DNA of 64,000 nt from Larkinella insperata (GCF_026248825.1 NZ_CP110973.1:4795501-4859500); one strand, 5' to 3'; shown: positions 33,929 to 43,124, counted from the stretch's first letter. Numbers and translations are program-made. The notes: generated by a model from the letters alone, not told the origin.

Positions 33929-34657
33929 ATGAAGATACTCTTACTCGGTTATGGCAAGATGGGTAAAACCATCGAGCAGATTGCACTGGATCGGGGGCAC
34001 GAAATTGCGGGCCGGATTGATCTGCACAACCGCACCCAGCTCGATACCCTCGGGCCGTCGGACGTTGACGTGGCCATTGAATTTAGCTCGCCGGAGTCGG
34101 CCGTTGCCAACATTCAGGACTGCCTCAAACGGGGTTGGCCGATCGTTTGCGGCACCACCGGCTGGCTCGACCACCGGGCCGAAATCGAGGACCTGTGCCG
34201 CAGTACCAACGGGGCTTTTTTCTACGCATCGAACTACAGCATCGGCGTCAACCTGTTTTTTCGGTTGAATAAAATGCTGGCCCGGTTCATGAAAAGCTAT
34301 CCGTCGTACCACGTCTCCATGACCGAGGTGCACCATACCGAAAAGAAAGACGCGCCGAGCGGCACGGCTATTACGCTGGCCGAAGGAATCATCGAAGAAC
34401 TCCCCACCAAAAAACGCTGGAGTGAGAACACCGCCGAACAACCGGATGCCGTTGCTATTGAATCCCTGCGCGAGGGGACGGTGCCGGGAACGCACGTGGT
34501 TCGTTACGATTCCGAAGTCGATACCATTGAAATCAAGCACGTAGCCCACAGCCGCCAGGGGTTTGCCCTGGGAGCCGTTATTGCCGGTGAATGGCTGGCC
34601 GGACGCCAGGGCATTTTTGGCATGGATGACCTGCTGGGTGAAAACGTTACCGTCTAA
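33929..34657 (+). CDS. dapB: 4-hydroxy-tetrahydrodipicolinate reductase
   Basis: DapB reduces the product of DapA with NAD(P)H in lysine and diaminopimelate synthesis. This 242-residue protein has the nucleotide loop LLLGYGKMGK, the GTTGW motif and the catalytic HHTEKKDAPSGTA. Length is typical for the short Bacteroidota form. It sits between the DUF5683 gene and lepB. The DapA-family gene at 20424 is unlikely to be its pathway partner, given length, motifs and neighbours. Confidence 0.95.
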   Translation: MKILLLGYGKMGKTIEQIALDRGHEIAGRIDLHNRTQLDTLGPSDVDVAIEFSSPESAVANIQDCLKRGWPIVCGTTGWLDHRAEIEDLCRSTNGAFFYASNYSIGVNLFFRLNKMLARFMKSYPSYHVSMTEVHHTEKKDAPSGTAITLAEGIIEELPTKKRWSENTAEQPDAVAIESLREGTVPGTHVVRYDSEVDTIEIKHVAHSRQGFALGAVIAGEWLAGRQGIFGMDDLLGENVTV

Positions 34658-34759
34658 ATCAATCAACTACCAAACGCCGAGCAATAAATAAGGAATTGGA
34701 GATAATCGATTGAGAATCGGTTCGTTATTCAGTATTCATTGTTCATTATTTTCAACAGT

Positions 34760-35896
34760 ATGTCAGTCGTTAAAAATCAGGAAACCGCCCCCCGGCGCAG
34801 CGCCAAGAACAAATCGCCGTTCCGCGAGTGGGTCGATTCCATTGTGTTTGCGGTGGTGGCCGCTACGCTGATCCGGTGGCTGTTTATGGAAGCGTTTACC
34901 ATTCCGACGCCTTCGATGGAAAAGAGCCTGCTGGTGGGCGACTTCCTGTTTGTCAGCAAACTCCACTACGGAACCCGGACGCCCAAAACGCCCTTGCAGG
35001 TGCCGTTGACCCACCAAAAAATCTGGGGAACCGAAATACCGTCGTATCTGGACTGGATTCAGTTGCCGCAATACCGTCTGCCGGGCTTCTCGTCGGTCAA
35101 GCAGGGCGATGTTGTGGTGTTCAATTATCCTCCCGAAGACTACCCCACCGATCTGAAAACCAACTACATCAAACGCTGCATTGGCGTGCCGGGCGATGTG
35201 CTGGAAATTCGCGACCGCAAGGTTATCGTAAACGGAAAGGACTTTCCGGACCCGGTGAAATCGGAAACGGAATACTTCCTGAAAACCAATTCCGTCATCA
35301 GCGCGAAGGTTTTCAAACGGTATGACATCACGGATTACGAGCAGAGCACCGAAACCTACAACGACACCATTGCCGCCAACGACGCGTCGGGCTACCGGAT
35401 TCATACCACGCCGGAAACCGCGGCTTTGCTGAAGCAGCAGGAGTTTGTGCAGGGAATTGAGGTGATCAAAACGCCGAAGGGCTCCGTCAACCCGTTCCAG
35501 CCCGTTTACCCGCAGTCGCCCCTGTTCCCCTGGAACGTAGACAACTACGGCCCCATTACCGTCCCGAAAGAAGGGGTGACCATTCCGCTCGACGAAAAGA
35601 ACATCGCGCTCTACGGACCGGTGATCCAGAAATACGAAGACAACGACAAAGTGGAAATTGCCGAAAAATCAATCAAAATTGACGGCAAGCCCATCACCTC
35701 GTATACGTTCAAGCAGGATTATTATTTCATGATGGGCGACAACCGCCACAACTCCGCCGACTCGCGGTACTGGGGTTTTGTGCCCGCCGATCACATCGTT
35801 GGAAAAGCGGTTTTCATCTGGATGTCAATTGATCCGAACCCGGAAAGCGTCCTGAACAAAATTCGCTGGAACCGCCTGTTCCGGATTATTGACTAA
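34760..35896 (+). CDS. lepB: Signal peptidase I
   Basis: This 378-residue protein cleaves signal peptides at the inner membrane. One membrane segment (about residues 25-45) is followed by the catalytic Ser52 in PTPSMEKSLLVGD. The catalytic Lys is about K138 in IKRCIGVPGD. The final box is GDNRHNSADSRYWGFVP. It is longer than E. coli-type cores because of a large insert between the Lys box and the last box, as is common in Bacteroidota. The ATG at 34760 was preferred to a rare TTG seven codons upstream. Confidence 0.95.
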   Translation: MSVVKNQETAPRRSAKNKSPFREWVDSIVFAVVAATLIRWLFMEAFTIPTPSMEKSLLVGDFLFVSKLHYGTRTPKTPLQVPLTHQKIWGTEIPSYLDWIQLPQYRLPGFSSVKQGDVVVFNYPPEDYPTDLKTNYIKRCIGVPGDVLEIRDRKVIVNGKDFPDPVKSETEYFLKTNSVISAKVFKRYDITDYEQSTETYNDTIAANDASGYRIHTTPETAALLKQQEFVQGIEVIKTPKGSVNPFQPVYPQSPLFPWNVDNYGPITVPKEGVTIPLDEKNIALYGPVIQKYEDNDKVEIAEKSIKIDGKPITSYTFKQDYYFMMGDNRHNSADSRYWGFVPADHIVGKAVFIWMSIDPNPESVLNKIRWNRLFRIID

Positions 35897-35902
35897 CCGG
35901 GC

Positions 35903-35957
35903 TACCGCTTCCAGTCAGTGCCCACCAACGGAAACACGGACTGGAAGCCGGTGGGCA
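35903..35957. terminator. Interleaved inverted repeats between convergent lepB and ung
   Basis: One stem pairs GCTTCCAGTC (35907-35916) with 35939-35948. A second pairs TGCCCACC (35919-35926) with 35950-35957. The arms alternate (A, B, A', B'), so only one hairpin can form easily at a time. The element fills the gap between two converging genes and is probably a bidirectional terminator, although no T-run follows. Confidence 0.5.
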
Positions 35958-35958
35958 A

Positions 35959-36624
35959 TTACCATTCGATTTCCTGCAGACCTTTGCTTTTCAGAAAGGC
36001 GTTCGTCTGGCCGAAGTGTTTGTTGCCGAACCAGCCGCCGTGTTGCGCAGCCATCGGCGACGGGTGTTTGGCTTTCAGAACCAAGTGTTTACTGGCGTCA
36101 ATAATGGCGCCTTTTTTTTGCGCGTAAGCGCCCCAAAGCAGAAAGACCAGGTTTTCTTTTTCGTCGGACAGGTGCTGAATGGCCGCATCCGTAAACGTCT
36201 CCCAGCCCTTGTTCTGATGCGAGCCGGCCTGGCTGGCCCGAACCGTCAGGGTCGCATTGAGCAGCAGAACCCCCTGAACCGCCCAGCGTTCCAGGTTACC
36301 GGATTTGGGGATGGGCGTGCCCAGGTCGTCCTTGATTTCTTTAAAAATATTAACCAGCGAAGGCGGTTTGGTAATGCCATCGTTGACCGAAAACGCCAAG
36401 CCATTGGCCTGGCCTTCACCGTGGTACGGGTCCTGCCCCAGAATGACAACCTTCGTCTGGTCGAACGGGCATTTGTCGAACGCGTTAAAAATCAGCTTGC
36501 CCGGTGGGTAGCAACGCTGCGTGCTGTATTCGAGCCGAACAAACTCGACCAGTTTCGGAAAATACGACTTCTCAAATTCGTCGTGCAGCCGCTGCTGCCA
36601 GGAGGGTTCAATAACGACCTTCAT
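35959..36624 (-). CDS. ung: Uracil-DNA glycosylase
   Basis: This 221-residue family-1 UDG removes uracil from DNA. The water-activating loop GQDPYHGEGQANGLAFSV holds catalytic D65 and H68. The C-terminal leucine loop HPSPMAAQHGGWFGNKHF holds the second His. The start at 36624 gives the standard length; an upstream extension lacks family similarity. A TAGGTTTG -7 match lies about 80 bases upstream on the minus strand (36704-36711). Confidence 0.95.
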   Translation of the reverse strand: MKVVIEPSWQQRLHDEFEKSYFPKLVEFVRLEYSTQRCYPPGKLIFNAFDKCPFDQTKVVILGQDPYHGEGQANGLAFSVNDGITKPPSLVNIFKEIKDDLGTPIPKSGNLERWAVQGVLLLNATLTVRASQAGSHQNKGWETFTDAAIQHLSDEKENLVFLLWGAYAQKKGAIIDASKHLVLKAKHPSPMAAQHGGWFGNKHFGQTNAFLKSKGLQEIEW

Positions 36625-36793
36625 GCAAATGGAGTTGGGGTACCGGTTTATGGTAACAAGAATAACCTGCGCCGGGCCGGCTTGGTGCTGCGGCAAAACT
36701 GCGCAAACCTAAAATTATTTTCGGACCGTACTGGAATTATAAACTCTTAAATTTTATTTTCGTTTTAAGGTTGTCAAACAACAGGCTATTCGA

Positions 36794-37180
36794 ATGATAT
36801 CGGCAGTTACCGACGGCGTCAAGGTCAGTGTTGTGACCGAATACCAGCCGGAATATTCCAGTCCCTCGCAGGCGCATTTTGTGTTTACCTACCGGATCAC
36901 CATTGAAAACAACAGCAATGCAACGATCCAGTTACTACGACGCCATTGGGTCATTTACGACGCTCATGGTTCGGCGCGGGAGGGGGAAGGTGCGGGCGTG
37001 GTAGGGCAGCAGCCTATTCTGGAACCCGGCGAAACCCACGAGTACGTTTCAGGCTGTAACCTGCGTTCGAGTTTGGGCAAAATGGGCGGAACCTATCTGA
37101 TGGAGCGGGTGGTGGACGGGAAGCAATTCCGGGTCACTATTCCCGAGTTTACGATGGTGGTTCCGTACCGGTTGAATTAA
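36794..37180 (+). CDS. apaG: ApaG-domain protein
   Basis: This 128-residue protein consists of the single ApaG/Fn3-like domain. Visible landmarks are VTEYQPEYSS, FTYRITIENNSNATIQLLRRHW, GAGVVGQQPILEPGE and MGGTYLM. ApaG was linked to Co2+ resistance and Mg2+ efflux in enterobacteria, but its molecular role is unclear; eukaryotic relatives bind proteins in F-box subunits. It is divergent from ung and stands alone. Confidence 0.92.
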   Translation: MISAVTDGVKVSVVTEYQPEYSSPSQAHFVFTYRITIENNSNATIQLLRRHWVIYDAHGSAREGEGAGVVGQQPILEPGETHEYVSGCNLRSSLGKMGGTYLMERVVDGKQFRVTIPEFTMVVPYRLN

Positions 37181-37217
37181 TTTTTCTGTAAAAGTCCGCC
37201 AGCGCGGTTTTCATTGT

Positions 37218-37991
37218 TTGATTCGAGCTTATCTAAAATTTCTTCTCAAGGCCCGCGGTGCGCATTCCCTGCATTCGCCTTTCGTTTTTGATCTTTACAC
37301 CAACCTCATTCGATCCGATAATCCGCAAGAACCTGCGTTTGGGCCGATTCGTGCCCTGCAGAACGAATTGCTGCGGGAGACCCGGACCATCCAGATCACG
37401 GATTTTGGGGCGGGGTCCCGCATCAACAGCTCCCGCGAACGCGCCATTCGGGACATTGCCAAAAATTCGCAGAAGCCGGCGCGGTTCGGCCGTCTGATGT
37501 ACCGGTTGATTCAACGGTTTGGCTCCCAAACGATCGTTGATCTGGGAACTTCGCTCGGCATCACCACGCTGTACGAAGCCGCTGCCGCCCCGACGGCCCA
37601 ACTCTTGACGTTTGAAGGCTGCCCCCAGACCGCAGCCGTGGCAGCCGCCAATTTCCGGAAGCTGAACCGCCAGCATATCGAGATTGTAACGGGTAACCTG
37701 GACGAAACGCTGGCTGAGCGCTTGAAAACCGTCCCTTCCATCGATTTTGCATTTTTTGACGCCAACCACCGCTACGAACCGACCGTACAGTATTTTAAGA
37801 CCTGTCTTTTGAAGGCCCATCATGAATCCTGTTTTATTTTTGACGATATTCACTGGTCGGATGAAATGGAGCAAGCCTGGGAAACGATCAAAGCAGACCC
37901 GGCCGTGACGGTTTCCATTGATCTGTTTTACATTGGCCTGGTGTTTTTCCGGCCCCAGCAACCCAAGCAGGATTTTATTCTAAAGTTTTGA
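37218..37991 (+). CDS. Class I SAM-dependent methyltransferase, TTG start
   Basis: This 257-residue protein begins IRAYLKFLLKARGAHSLHSPFVFDLY, given as two overlapping parts: IRAYLKFLLKARGAHS and AHSLHSPFVFDLY. This N terminus is common in Bacteroidota methyltransferases, and it fixes the start at the TTG at 37218; no ATG fits. The SAM loop is VDLGTSLGITTLYEAA, followed by LLTFEGCPQTAAVAAANF and FAFFDANHRYEPTVQYF. It resembles O-methyltransferase family 3 in its C-terminal half. The substrate is unknown. No operon partner is evident. Confidence 0.82.
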   Translation: MIRAYLKFLLKARGAHSLHSPFVFDLYTNLIRSDNPQEPAFGPIRALQNELLRETRTIQITDFGAGSRINSSRERAIRDIAKNSQKPARFGRLMYRLIQRFGSQTIVDLGTSLGITTLYEAAAAPTAQLLTFEGCPQTAAVAAANFRKLNRQHIEIVTGNLDETLAERLKTVPSIDFAFFDANHRYEPTVQYFKTCLLKAHHESCFIFDDIHWSDEMEQAWETIKADPAVTVSIDLFYIGLVFFRPQQPKQDFILKF

Positions 37992-38077
37992 TTCGGAGTT
38001 TCTTATAAAAATAATCCGGCCATTATACACGTTGTCGGTATAACGGCAAAGCGTCCTATCGATCATACAACCGATTC

Positions 38078-39454
38078 ATGAGCCATTTCTTTCGTCCTAT
38101 TCGCCTGACTATATTGGGGGCGCTGGGTGTGGGTTTGCTGGTAGCTTCCTGCCAGAAATCCGATGATACACCCCAAGAGCAGCCCACGCCGGTCGCCAGT
38201 AGCTTTGAGCAGTTGCAGCGCCGGATTTTGACCCCCACCTGCGCCACGTCCGGTTGTCATTCCTCCGAATCGGATGCCCTGTTTAGCCAGCACCGGCTGG
38301 TACTGGCCGCGGGAGTTGCCTACAAAAATCTGGTGGGTGTTGCTCCGACCAACAGTACCGCCAAAGCCAACGGGTTGCTGCGCGTAAAGCCGTTTGCGTC
38401 GCAGGAAAGCCTGCTGTACCACAAACTCAATGCGGCCGCCGACCACCACAGCGGAGCTAATTATGGCAACCCTATGCCGTTGGGCGGGGAGTTGTTAACC
38501 GTCGGACAGATTGAATTCGTTCGTCGCTGGATTGAAGCCGGCGCACCGCAAACGGGCAGCATCGTCGATTCCACCCTGCTGGATGACAAAACGCCGAGTA
38601 AACCCGCCGAAAACTTCGAAGCGCTAAAAGCCCCGGCGGCCGGGGCCGGATTCCAGATTCACCTGGAGCCGTTTACGGTAATCCCGAATTTTGAGCGGGA
38701 GTTGTTTGTCCGGAAGTCGGTTGGCAACACCAAAGCCGTGTACGTTAACCGTTACGAAATTAAAATGCGCGCCAATAGCCACCATTTTCTGGCGTATACC
38801 TACCGGGATAACGATAAGCTACCGACCATCAATCAGATTCGTGATTTGCGCAATTCCGATAATTCCTACAACTTAGAAACGGCGCTATCCATGCAGAATC
38901 ACATTTATTTTATCGGTTCGCAGGCGCCCCACACCGATTTTACGTTTCCGGAAGGAACGGCGCTGTTGGTTCCCGCCAACGCGACACTGGATTTAAATTC
39001 GCACTACGTTAATAAAACCGGAAGTCCGATTACGGGCGAAGCGTACGTGAATCTTTATACCGTTGATGAGTCGACGGTGAAAAACGTGATGAAAATCATG
39101 GACTTCACCAACACCAACCTGAACATTCCGGCCAAAACCCGGGTAACTATTTCCAAGACATTCACCATGTCGCGGCCGATAAAAATCCTGGTTCTGACCT
39201 CGCATTCGCACAAGTTAGGTGAAAAATTTGTTGTTCGGATCAAGGGAGGAGCCCGGGATGGAGAAGTCGTTTATACCTCCACAAGCTGGGAACACCCCGA
39301 AATTACCACCTACAAAACACCCATTCAGTTGGCAAAGGGCGAAGCGCTGGTTTCCGAAATCACCTACAACAACACCTCCGATAAAGATGTGAAGTGGGGT
39401 TTGACCAGCGAAGATGAGATGGGCATTATTTTCGGGTACTATCTGGAAGAATGA
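38078..39454 (+). CDS. Lipoprotein with PHM-like copper monooxygenase domain and CX4CH motif
   Basis: This 458-residue protein has a lipobox VASC followed by QKSDD, resembling Bacteroidota surface-export signals. An N-terminal domain holds CATSGCH (C55, C60, H61), a CX4CH motif that could bind heme or just form a disulfide. The C-terminal part matches peptidylglycine alpha-hydroxylating monooxygenase. The CuA site would be H235-H236 (SHHF) and H285. The CuB site would be H376-x-H378 (SHSHKLG) and M448 (DEMGIIF). All six copper ligands are placeable, so an ascorbate- or cytochrome-driven hydroxylase is plausible. The substrate is unknown. It stands alone, ending at a bidirectional terminator. 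Confidence 0.75.
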   Translation: MSHFFRPIRLTILGALGVGLLVASCQKSDDTPQEQPTPVASSFEQLQRRILTPTCATSGCHSSESDALFSQHRLVLAAGVAYKNLVGVAPTNSTAKANGLLRVKPFASQESLLYHKLNAAADHHSGANYGNPMPLGGELLTVGQIEFVRRWIEAGAPQTGSIVDSTLLDDKTPSKPAENFEALKAPAAGAGFQIHLEPFTVIPNFERELFVRKSVGNTKAVYVNRYEIKMRANSHHFLAYTYRDNDKLPTINQIRDLRNSDNSYNLETALSMQNHIYFIGSQAPHTDFTFPEGTALLVPANATLDLNSHYVNKTGSPITGEAYVNLYTVDESTVKNVMKIMDFTNTNLNIPAKTRVTISKTFTMSRPIKILVLTSHSHKLGEKFVVRIKGGARDGEVVYTSTSWEHPEITTYKTPIQLAKGEALVSEITYNNTSDKDVKWGLTSEDEMGIIFGYYLEE

Positions 39455-39468
39455 TCCGGGCCCAAAAT

Positions 39469-39502
39469 AAAAAAGCCGTTCTGTTTTCAGAACGGCTTTT
39501 TT
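39469..39502. terminator. Bidirectional terminator between PHM-like gene and deaD
   Basis: AAAAAAGCCGTTCTG and its perfect complement surround a 4-nt TTTT loop, giving T-runs on both strands. It lies between two converging genes. Confidence 0.92.
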
Positions 39503-39521
39503 GTGTATCAAACCAAGAAGA

Positions 39522-41381
39522 TTACCGGGCAATTTCAACCTGAACGCGTTTGCCTTTGATGGTATTACCTTCCATAACGTCGACCACCCGGTTGGCGAAA
39601 TCGCGGGGAACGTCAACGTACGTGTGTTTATCGAAAATGTCGATGTGACCAATACTGCTGCCCGGAATGTTGGCTTCACCGGCAATGGCACCCACGATAT
39701 CCCCCGGACGAATGAAGTCCCGGCGACCCACGCTGACGTACAGACGGGTCATGTTCGCTTCGCGTTCGCGGGGCGCCCGATCGCGGTCGTCACGCTCAAA
39801 CCGACGGCCTTCGCCCCGGTCTTCGCGGTTGCCGAAACGTCCACCCCGATCACGGTCTCCGAAACGGGCTTCACCCCGGGTACCCCGGTCTCCGAAACGG
39901 CCTGAGCCTTCACCGCGTCCGCGATCCCCAAAGCGACCGGAACTTTCGCGTCCACCGCGATCCCGGTCGCCAAAGCGGCCACCTTCCCGGCGCTCGCGAC
40001 GGTCATCGTCGTGGCCCAGGTTCTGATCCGAAAATTCATTCTTCTCAATGCCCATGCCCCGTTTCACCAGCGCAGAAACGATTTGTTCGGTTGTAAATCC
40101 GCTGTGGTGCAAGGCGGTCAGCACGTCATCGTACAGATTCAGGTCCTGGCTGCTTTCGATGGTTTGTTGTACCTGCTCGATAAAACGGGCTTTACGCAGA
40201 CCAACGATGTCTTCAAACGACGGAATAACGCCTTTTTCTACCCGAACCTTGGTGTAGTTCTGGATTTCACGGAACCGGTATTTTTCGTCGCGGCCCACCA
40301 GTGAAAAGGCTTTGCCCGATTTCCCGGCGCGGCCCGTCCGACCAATCCGGTGTACGTAATATTCTTCGTCGAGCGGAATGTCATAGTTAATGACCGCATC
40401 AACGTTGTCGACGTCAATACCGCGGGCGGCTACGTCGGTAGCGACCAGAATGTTGGTAACACCCGAGCGGAATTTGGACATGACGTTGTTGCGTTGCGCC
40501 TGCCGCAAATCGCCGTGCAGACCTTCGGCCTGATAACCGCGAACCTGCAGATCTTCCACGATTTCGTCGACGCGCTTCTTCTGGTTACAGAATACCAGCA
40601 GCAATTTCAGGTCGTAGGTGTCGATCAGGCGACACATCACTTCCACTTTTGCTTTCGGTTTTACTTCAAAGTAAACCTGCTCAATGTTCTGATTGGTCAG
40701 CTCGTTTTTGACCACTTTCACCAGCACGGGATCTTTCTGGAACCGTTGGGTGATGGCCATGATCGGTTTCGACATGGTAGCCGAGAACAGAATCGTCTGC
40801 CGTTCTTCGGGCATATCTTCCAGAATGCCTTCGATGTCGTCGCGGAAACCCATATCCAGCATTTCGTCGGCTTCGTCCAGAATCATCATTTTGATGTTTT
40901 CCAGCTTCAGTGTCCGGCGCTCCATATGGTCCATCACGCGGCCGGGTGTACCGATCACGATGTGAACTCCGGTTTTCAACGACTTGATCTGCCGATCAAT
41001 GGAATCGCCACCGTAGATGGCTTCCACCCGAATTCCGCGTTTGAATTTCGAAATTTTACGAACTTCATCGGCCACCTGAAGCGCCAGTTCGCGGGTTGGG
41101 CAAAGCACCAGCACCTGCGGATGGCGTTCAGCCACGTCGATCATCTCGATAGCCGGGATACCAAAAGCGGCCGTTTTCCCGGTTCCCGTCTGGGCCTGAC
41201 CAATAACGTCGCGGCCGGCGAGAATGGGGGGGATGGCTTCCGCCTGAATGGGTGAGGGATGCTCGAAGCCCATTTCAGTGACAGCCTGCAAAATGTCATC
41301 AGATAAATTTAAATCGGCAAAGGTCCGTTGCGGAGTTGCCGGTTTGTTACTTACTTCCTGTTCAGTGATTTCAGGATTCAT
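39522..41381 (-). CDS. deaD: DEAD-box RNA helicase with DbpA-type RNA-binding tail
   Basis: This 619-residue helicase has the Q motif and Walker A (AQTGTGKTAA), PTRELALQ, GTPGR, LDEADEM, SAT, TDVAARGIDV and HRIGRTGRAG. Residues about 440-545 are a low-complexity RG/RGD-rich linker (repeated GRFGDRG), followed by a DbpA-like RNA-binding domain (RLYVSVGRRD, IPGSSIGHIDIFDKHTYVDV). It remodels structured RNA, for example in ribosome assembly or cold adaptation. The predicted promoter lies about 330 bases upstream, giving a long leader, as is common for cold-shock helicases. Confidence 0.93.
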   Translation of the reverse strand: MNPEITEQEVSNKPATPQRTFADLNLSDDILQAVTEMGFEHPSPIQAEAIPPILAGRDVIGQAQTGTGKTAAFGIPAIEMIDVAERHPQVLVLCPTRELALQVADEVRKISKFKRGIRVEAIYGGDSIDRQIKSLKTGVHIVIGTPGRVMDHMERRTLKLENIKMMILDEADEMLDMGFRDDIEGILEDMPEERQTILFSATMSKPIMAITQRFQKDPVLVKVVKNELTNQNIEQVYFEVKPKAKVEVMCRLIDTYDLKLLLVFCNQKKRVDEIVEDLQVRGYQAEGLHGDLRQAQRNNVMSKFRSGVTNILVATDVAARGIDVDNVDAVINYDIPLDEEYYVHRIGRTGRAGKSGKAFSLVGRDEKYRFREIQNYTKVRVEKGVIPSFEDIVGLRKARFIEQVQQTIESSQDLNLYDDVLTALHHSGFTTEQIVSALVKRGMGIEKNEFSDQNLGHDDDRRERREGGRFGDRDRGGRESSGRFGDRGRGEGSGRFGDRGTRGEARFGDRDRGGRFGNREDRGEGRRFERDDRDRAPREREANMTRLYVSVGRRDFIRPGDIVGAIAGEANIPGSSIGHIDIFDKHTYVDVPRDFANRVVDVMEGNTIKGKRVQVEIAR

Positions 41382-41780
41382 ACCTTGTAAGAGTTTTTAA
41401 AAATGAAACTACTACAAGCGTTTATCGGCAGGAGTGCTCGTTCTGCACGGCCATGCAGTCCGATTACGAAAAATCGGTAACGATACGTACTATGTGATTG
41501 AGATACAGTCGTGAAGGAACCCCCGAAATTGCCCAGCTTAGCCCAACGTGAATGATTTCACTACCAATGCGATTGCCCCAACAGATGCGCCCAACGAATG
41601 TTAAACCCCTTTCCGGTTGACATCCGTGCTGCTCTGTGGATCTACTAATAATCTCATGAAGAGTTTCTTTATCCAGAGTTCGGACGGATGTCCGCTTGAA
41701 ATTTTTACAAAATTAAGGATAATTTCTAATAATTGCAAGTAATGCCTGGTATTAATTGTATTATTTTATGAAAGCGATAT
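41382..41780. other. 399-bp gene-free region: deaD leader and promoter
   Basis: No supported gene on either strand. On the minus strand it carries the deaD promoter at 41708-41739, then about 310 bases of leader before the deaD start. The leader includes a short GC hairpin (CGGAC/GTCCG around 41681-41694). The 41700-41780 end is AT-rich and lies behind pabB. Confidence 0.6.
41708..41739 (-). promoter_or_regulatory. Bacteroidota sigma-A promoter of deaD
   Basis: On the minus strand CTTG (41736-41739) is followed after exactly 20 bases by TAATTTTG (41708-41715), matching TTG-N20-TAnnTTTG. It would start transcription near 41700. Confidence 0.6.
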
Positions 41781-43124
41781 TTATAAAACCGATAAAATGG
41801 CTTCCGCCTTTAATAAACATTCGTCGTATTCCTGCTGAGGGTCAGCGTCATAAGTGATGGCGCTACCGACTGAAAAGGAAGCGCGGCTGGTGGATGAATT
41901 ATAGAAAATACTTCGGATGACTACGTTAAAATCAAAATCTCCTTCGGGGGTAATAAAACCGGCTGCTCCTGAATACGGCCCCCGGCGACTGGCTTCGTAC
42001 TGATCGATGAGTTGCATTGCCCGAACCTTGGGGGCGCCCGTCATGCTACCCATCGGAAACGCATTTTTGATGGCTGTTGTAAAGGGTAAATCAGCCCGCT
42101 GGATTGCCGAAACCGTGGAAATCATCTGAAAAAGTTGCCGGAAAGGGTAAATGCCGAATAGTTCATCCACCCGAACGCTTCCGGTTTGGGCACTGCGGGC
42201 CAGGTCGTTGCGAACCAGGTCCACAATCATCAGATTTTCGGCCTGCTCTTTTTCGCTGTTGCGGAGTTGCTGCCGAAGCCGGTCATCGTCAGCGGGGGTG
42301 GTGCCGCGCCGGATGGTGCCCTTGATGGGTTGGGAAATGAGCCGGTCGCCGGTTTTTTTCAGAAACCGTTCCGGTGAAGCGCCCAGGACGTAATGACTAC
42401 CAATTCGCTGAAAATGAGAAAACGGCATGGGCGACCGCTCGGTTAGCTGGTTATAAACCGACAGCGGATCCAGGCGGGCGTTCTCAAGGAAAAATTCGAT
42501 GCAGTAGTTTAGCTCGTAAACCGTACCGTCGATAATGTCCTGCTGAATTCTCCGCACGGTCTGGCGGTATTCCTCCGGCGTAACCCGGCACCGCACGGCC
42601 TCCCGTAACGATTCCCCCGAAGAAATCGGGTTTGGCTGGTGGGTTTGGCTGGCTGCAATTTGGCTAAGGACCTCATCGGGATCATCCCACGACCGGACGG
42701 TTATCCGGTTATCATCGAAATCAATAACGTGCCGCGGCTGGAAGAAATACATCTCCGGGAACCCCAGCAAATTAGCGTGACGGCTTTCCAGGGATTCAAT
42801 CCGGTTTTTCAGGTCGTAGCCGAAATAGCCGACCAGAAAATCCGGGTGTTGCTGATGATGCCGGGAGAGGACATCAAAAGGGTCGGCGTCGGGGCTGAAC
42901 TTGACGGTTTGGTAAACACCGACCGCGAGCCGGTGGGGAAATGTCTCGTAAGGAAGCGAAAAGCCGGGCAGACGGGCCGAGTTGTTGTTGAAGTAAACAA
43001 CGTGATCAGACTGGCTGATGGCCCAGCTTAAAGCTTTCCTGGGCCAGGAATCAACGGGTTCGGCACCCGTTGATTCCAGCAAAATGGTACGTTCGTGACG
43101 AAAAGCAGAGGCAGTTATGCCCAT
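41781..43124 (-). CDS. pabB: Aminodeoxychorismate synthase component I (chorismate-binding enzyme)
   Basis: This 447-residue protein belongs to the PabB/TrpE chorismate-binding family. The C-terminal catalytic half shows QPIKGTIRRG, EKEQAENLMIVDLVRNDL, GSMTGAPKVRAMQLIDQYE and RGPYSGAAGFI. The N-terminal half is short and less conserved, with DFLVGYFGYDLKN, which favours PabB over TrpE. PabB makes 4-amino-4-deoxychorismate for folate; folP lies at 58 kb, not linked. Its ATG overlaps the stop of the NYN-domain gene by one base (TAATG), implying translational coupling. Confidence 0.88.
   Translation of the reverse strand: MGITASAFRHERTILLESTGAEPVDSWPRKALSWAISQSDHVVYFNNNSARLPGFSLPYETFPHRLAVGVYQTVKFSPDADPFDVLSRHHQQHPDFLVGYFGYDLKNRIESLESRHANLLGFPEMYFFQPRHVIDFDDNRITVRSWDDPDEVLSQIAASQTHQPNPISSGESLREAVRCRVTPEEYRQTVRRIQQDIIDGTVYELNYCIEFFLENARLDPLSVYNQLTERSPMPFSHFQRIGSHYVLGASPERFLKKTGDRLISQPIKGTIRRGTTPADDDRLRQQLRNSEKEQAENLMIVDLVRNDLARSAQTGSVRVDELFGIYPFRQLFQMISTVSAIQRADLPFTTAIKNAFPMGSMTGAPKVRAMQLIDQYEASRRGPYSGAAGFITPEGDFDFNVVIRSIFYNSSTSRASFSVGSAITYDADPQQEYDECLLKAEAILSVL

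Noticed and set aside
39667..40026. Ser/Arg/Pro-rich frames antisense to the deaD tail
   Set aside because: These mirror the RG-repeat coding of deaD on the other strand and have no independent start signals.
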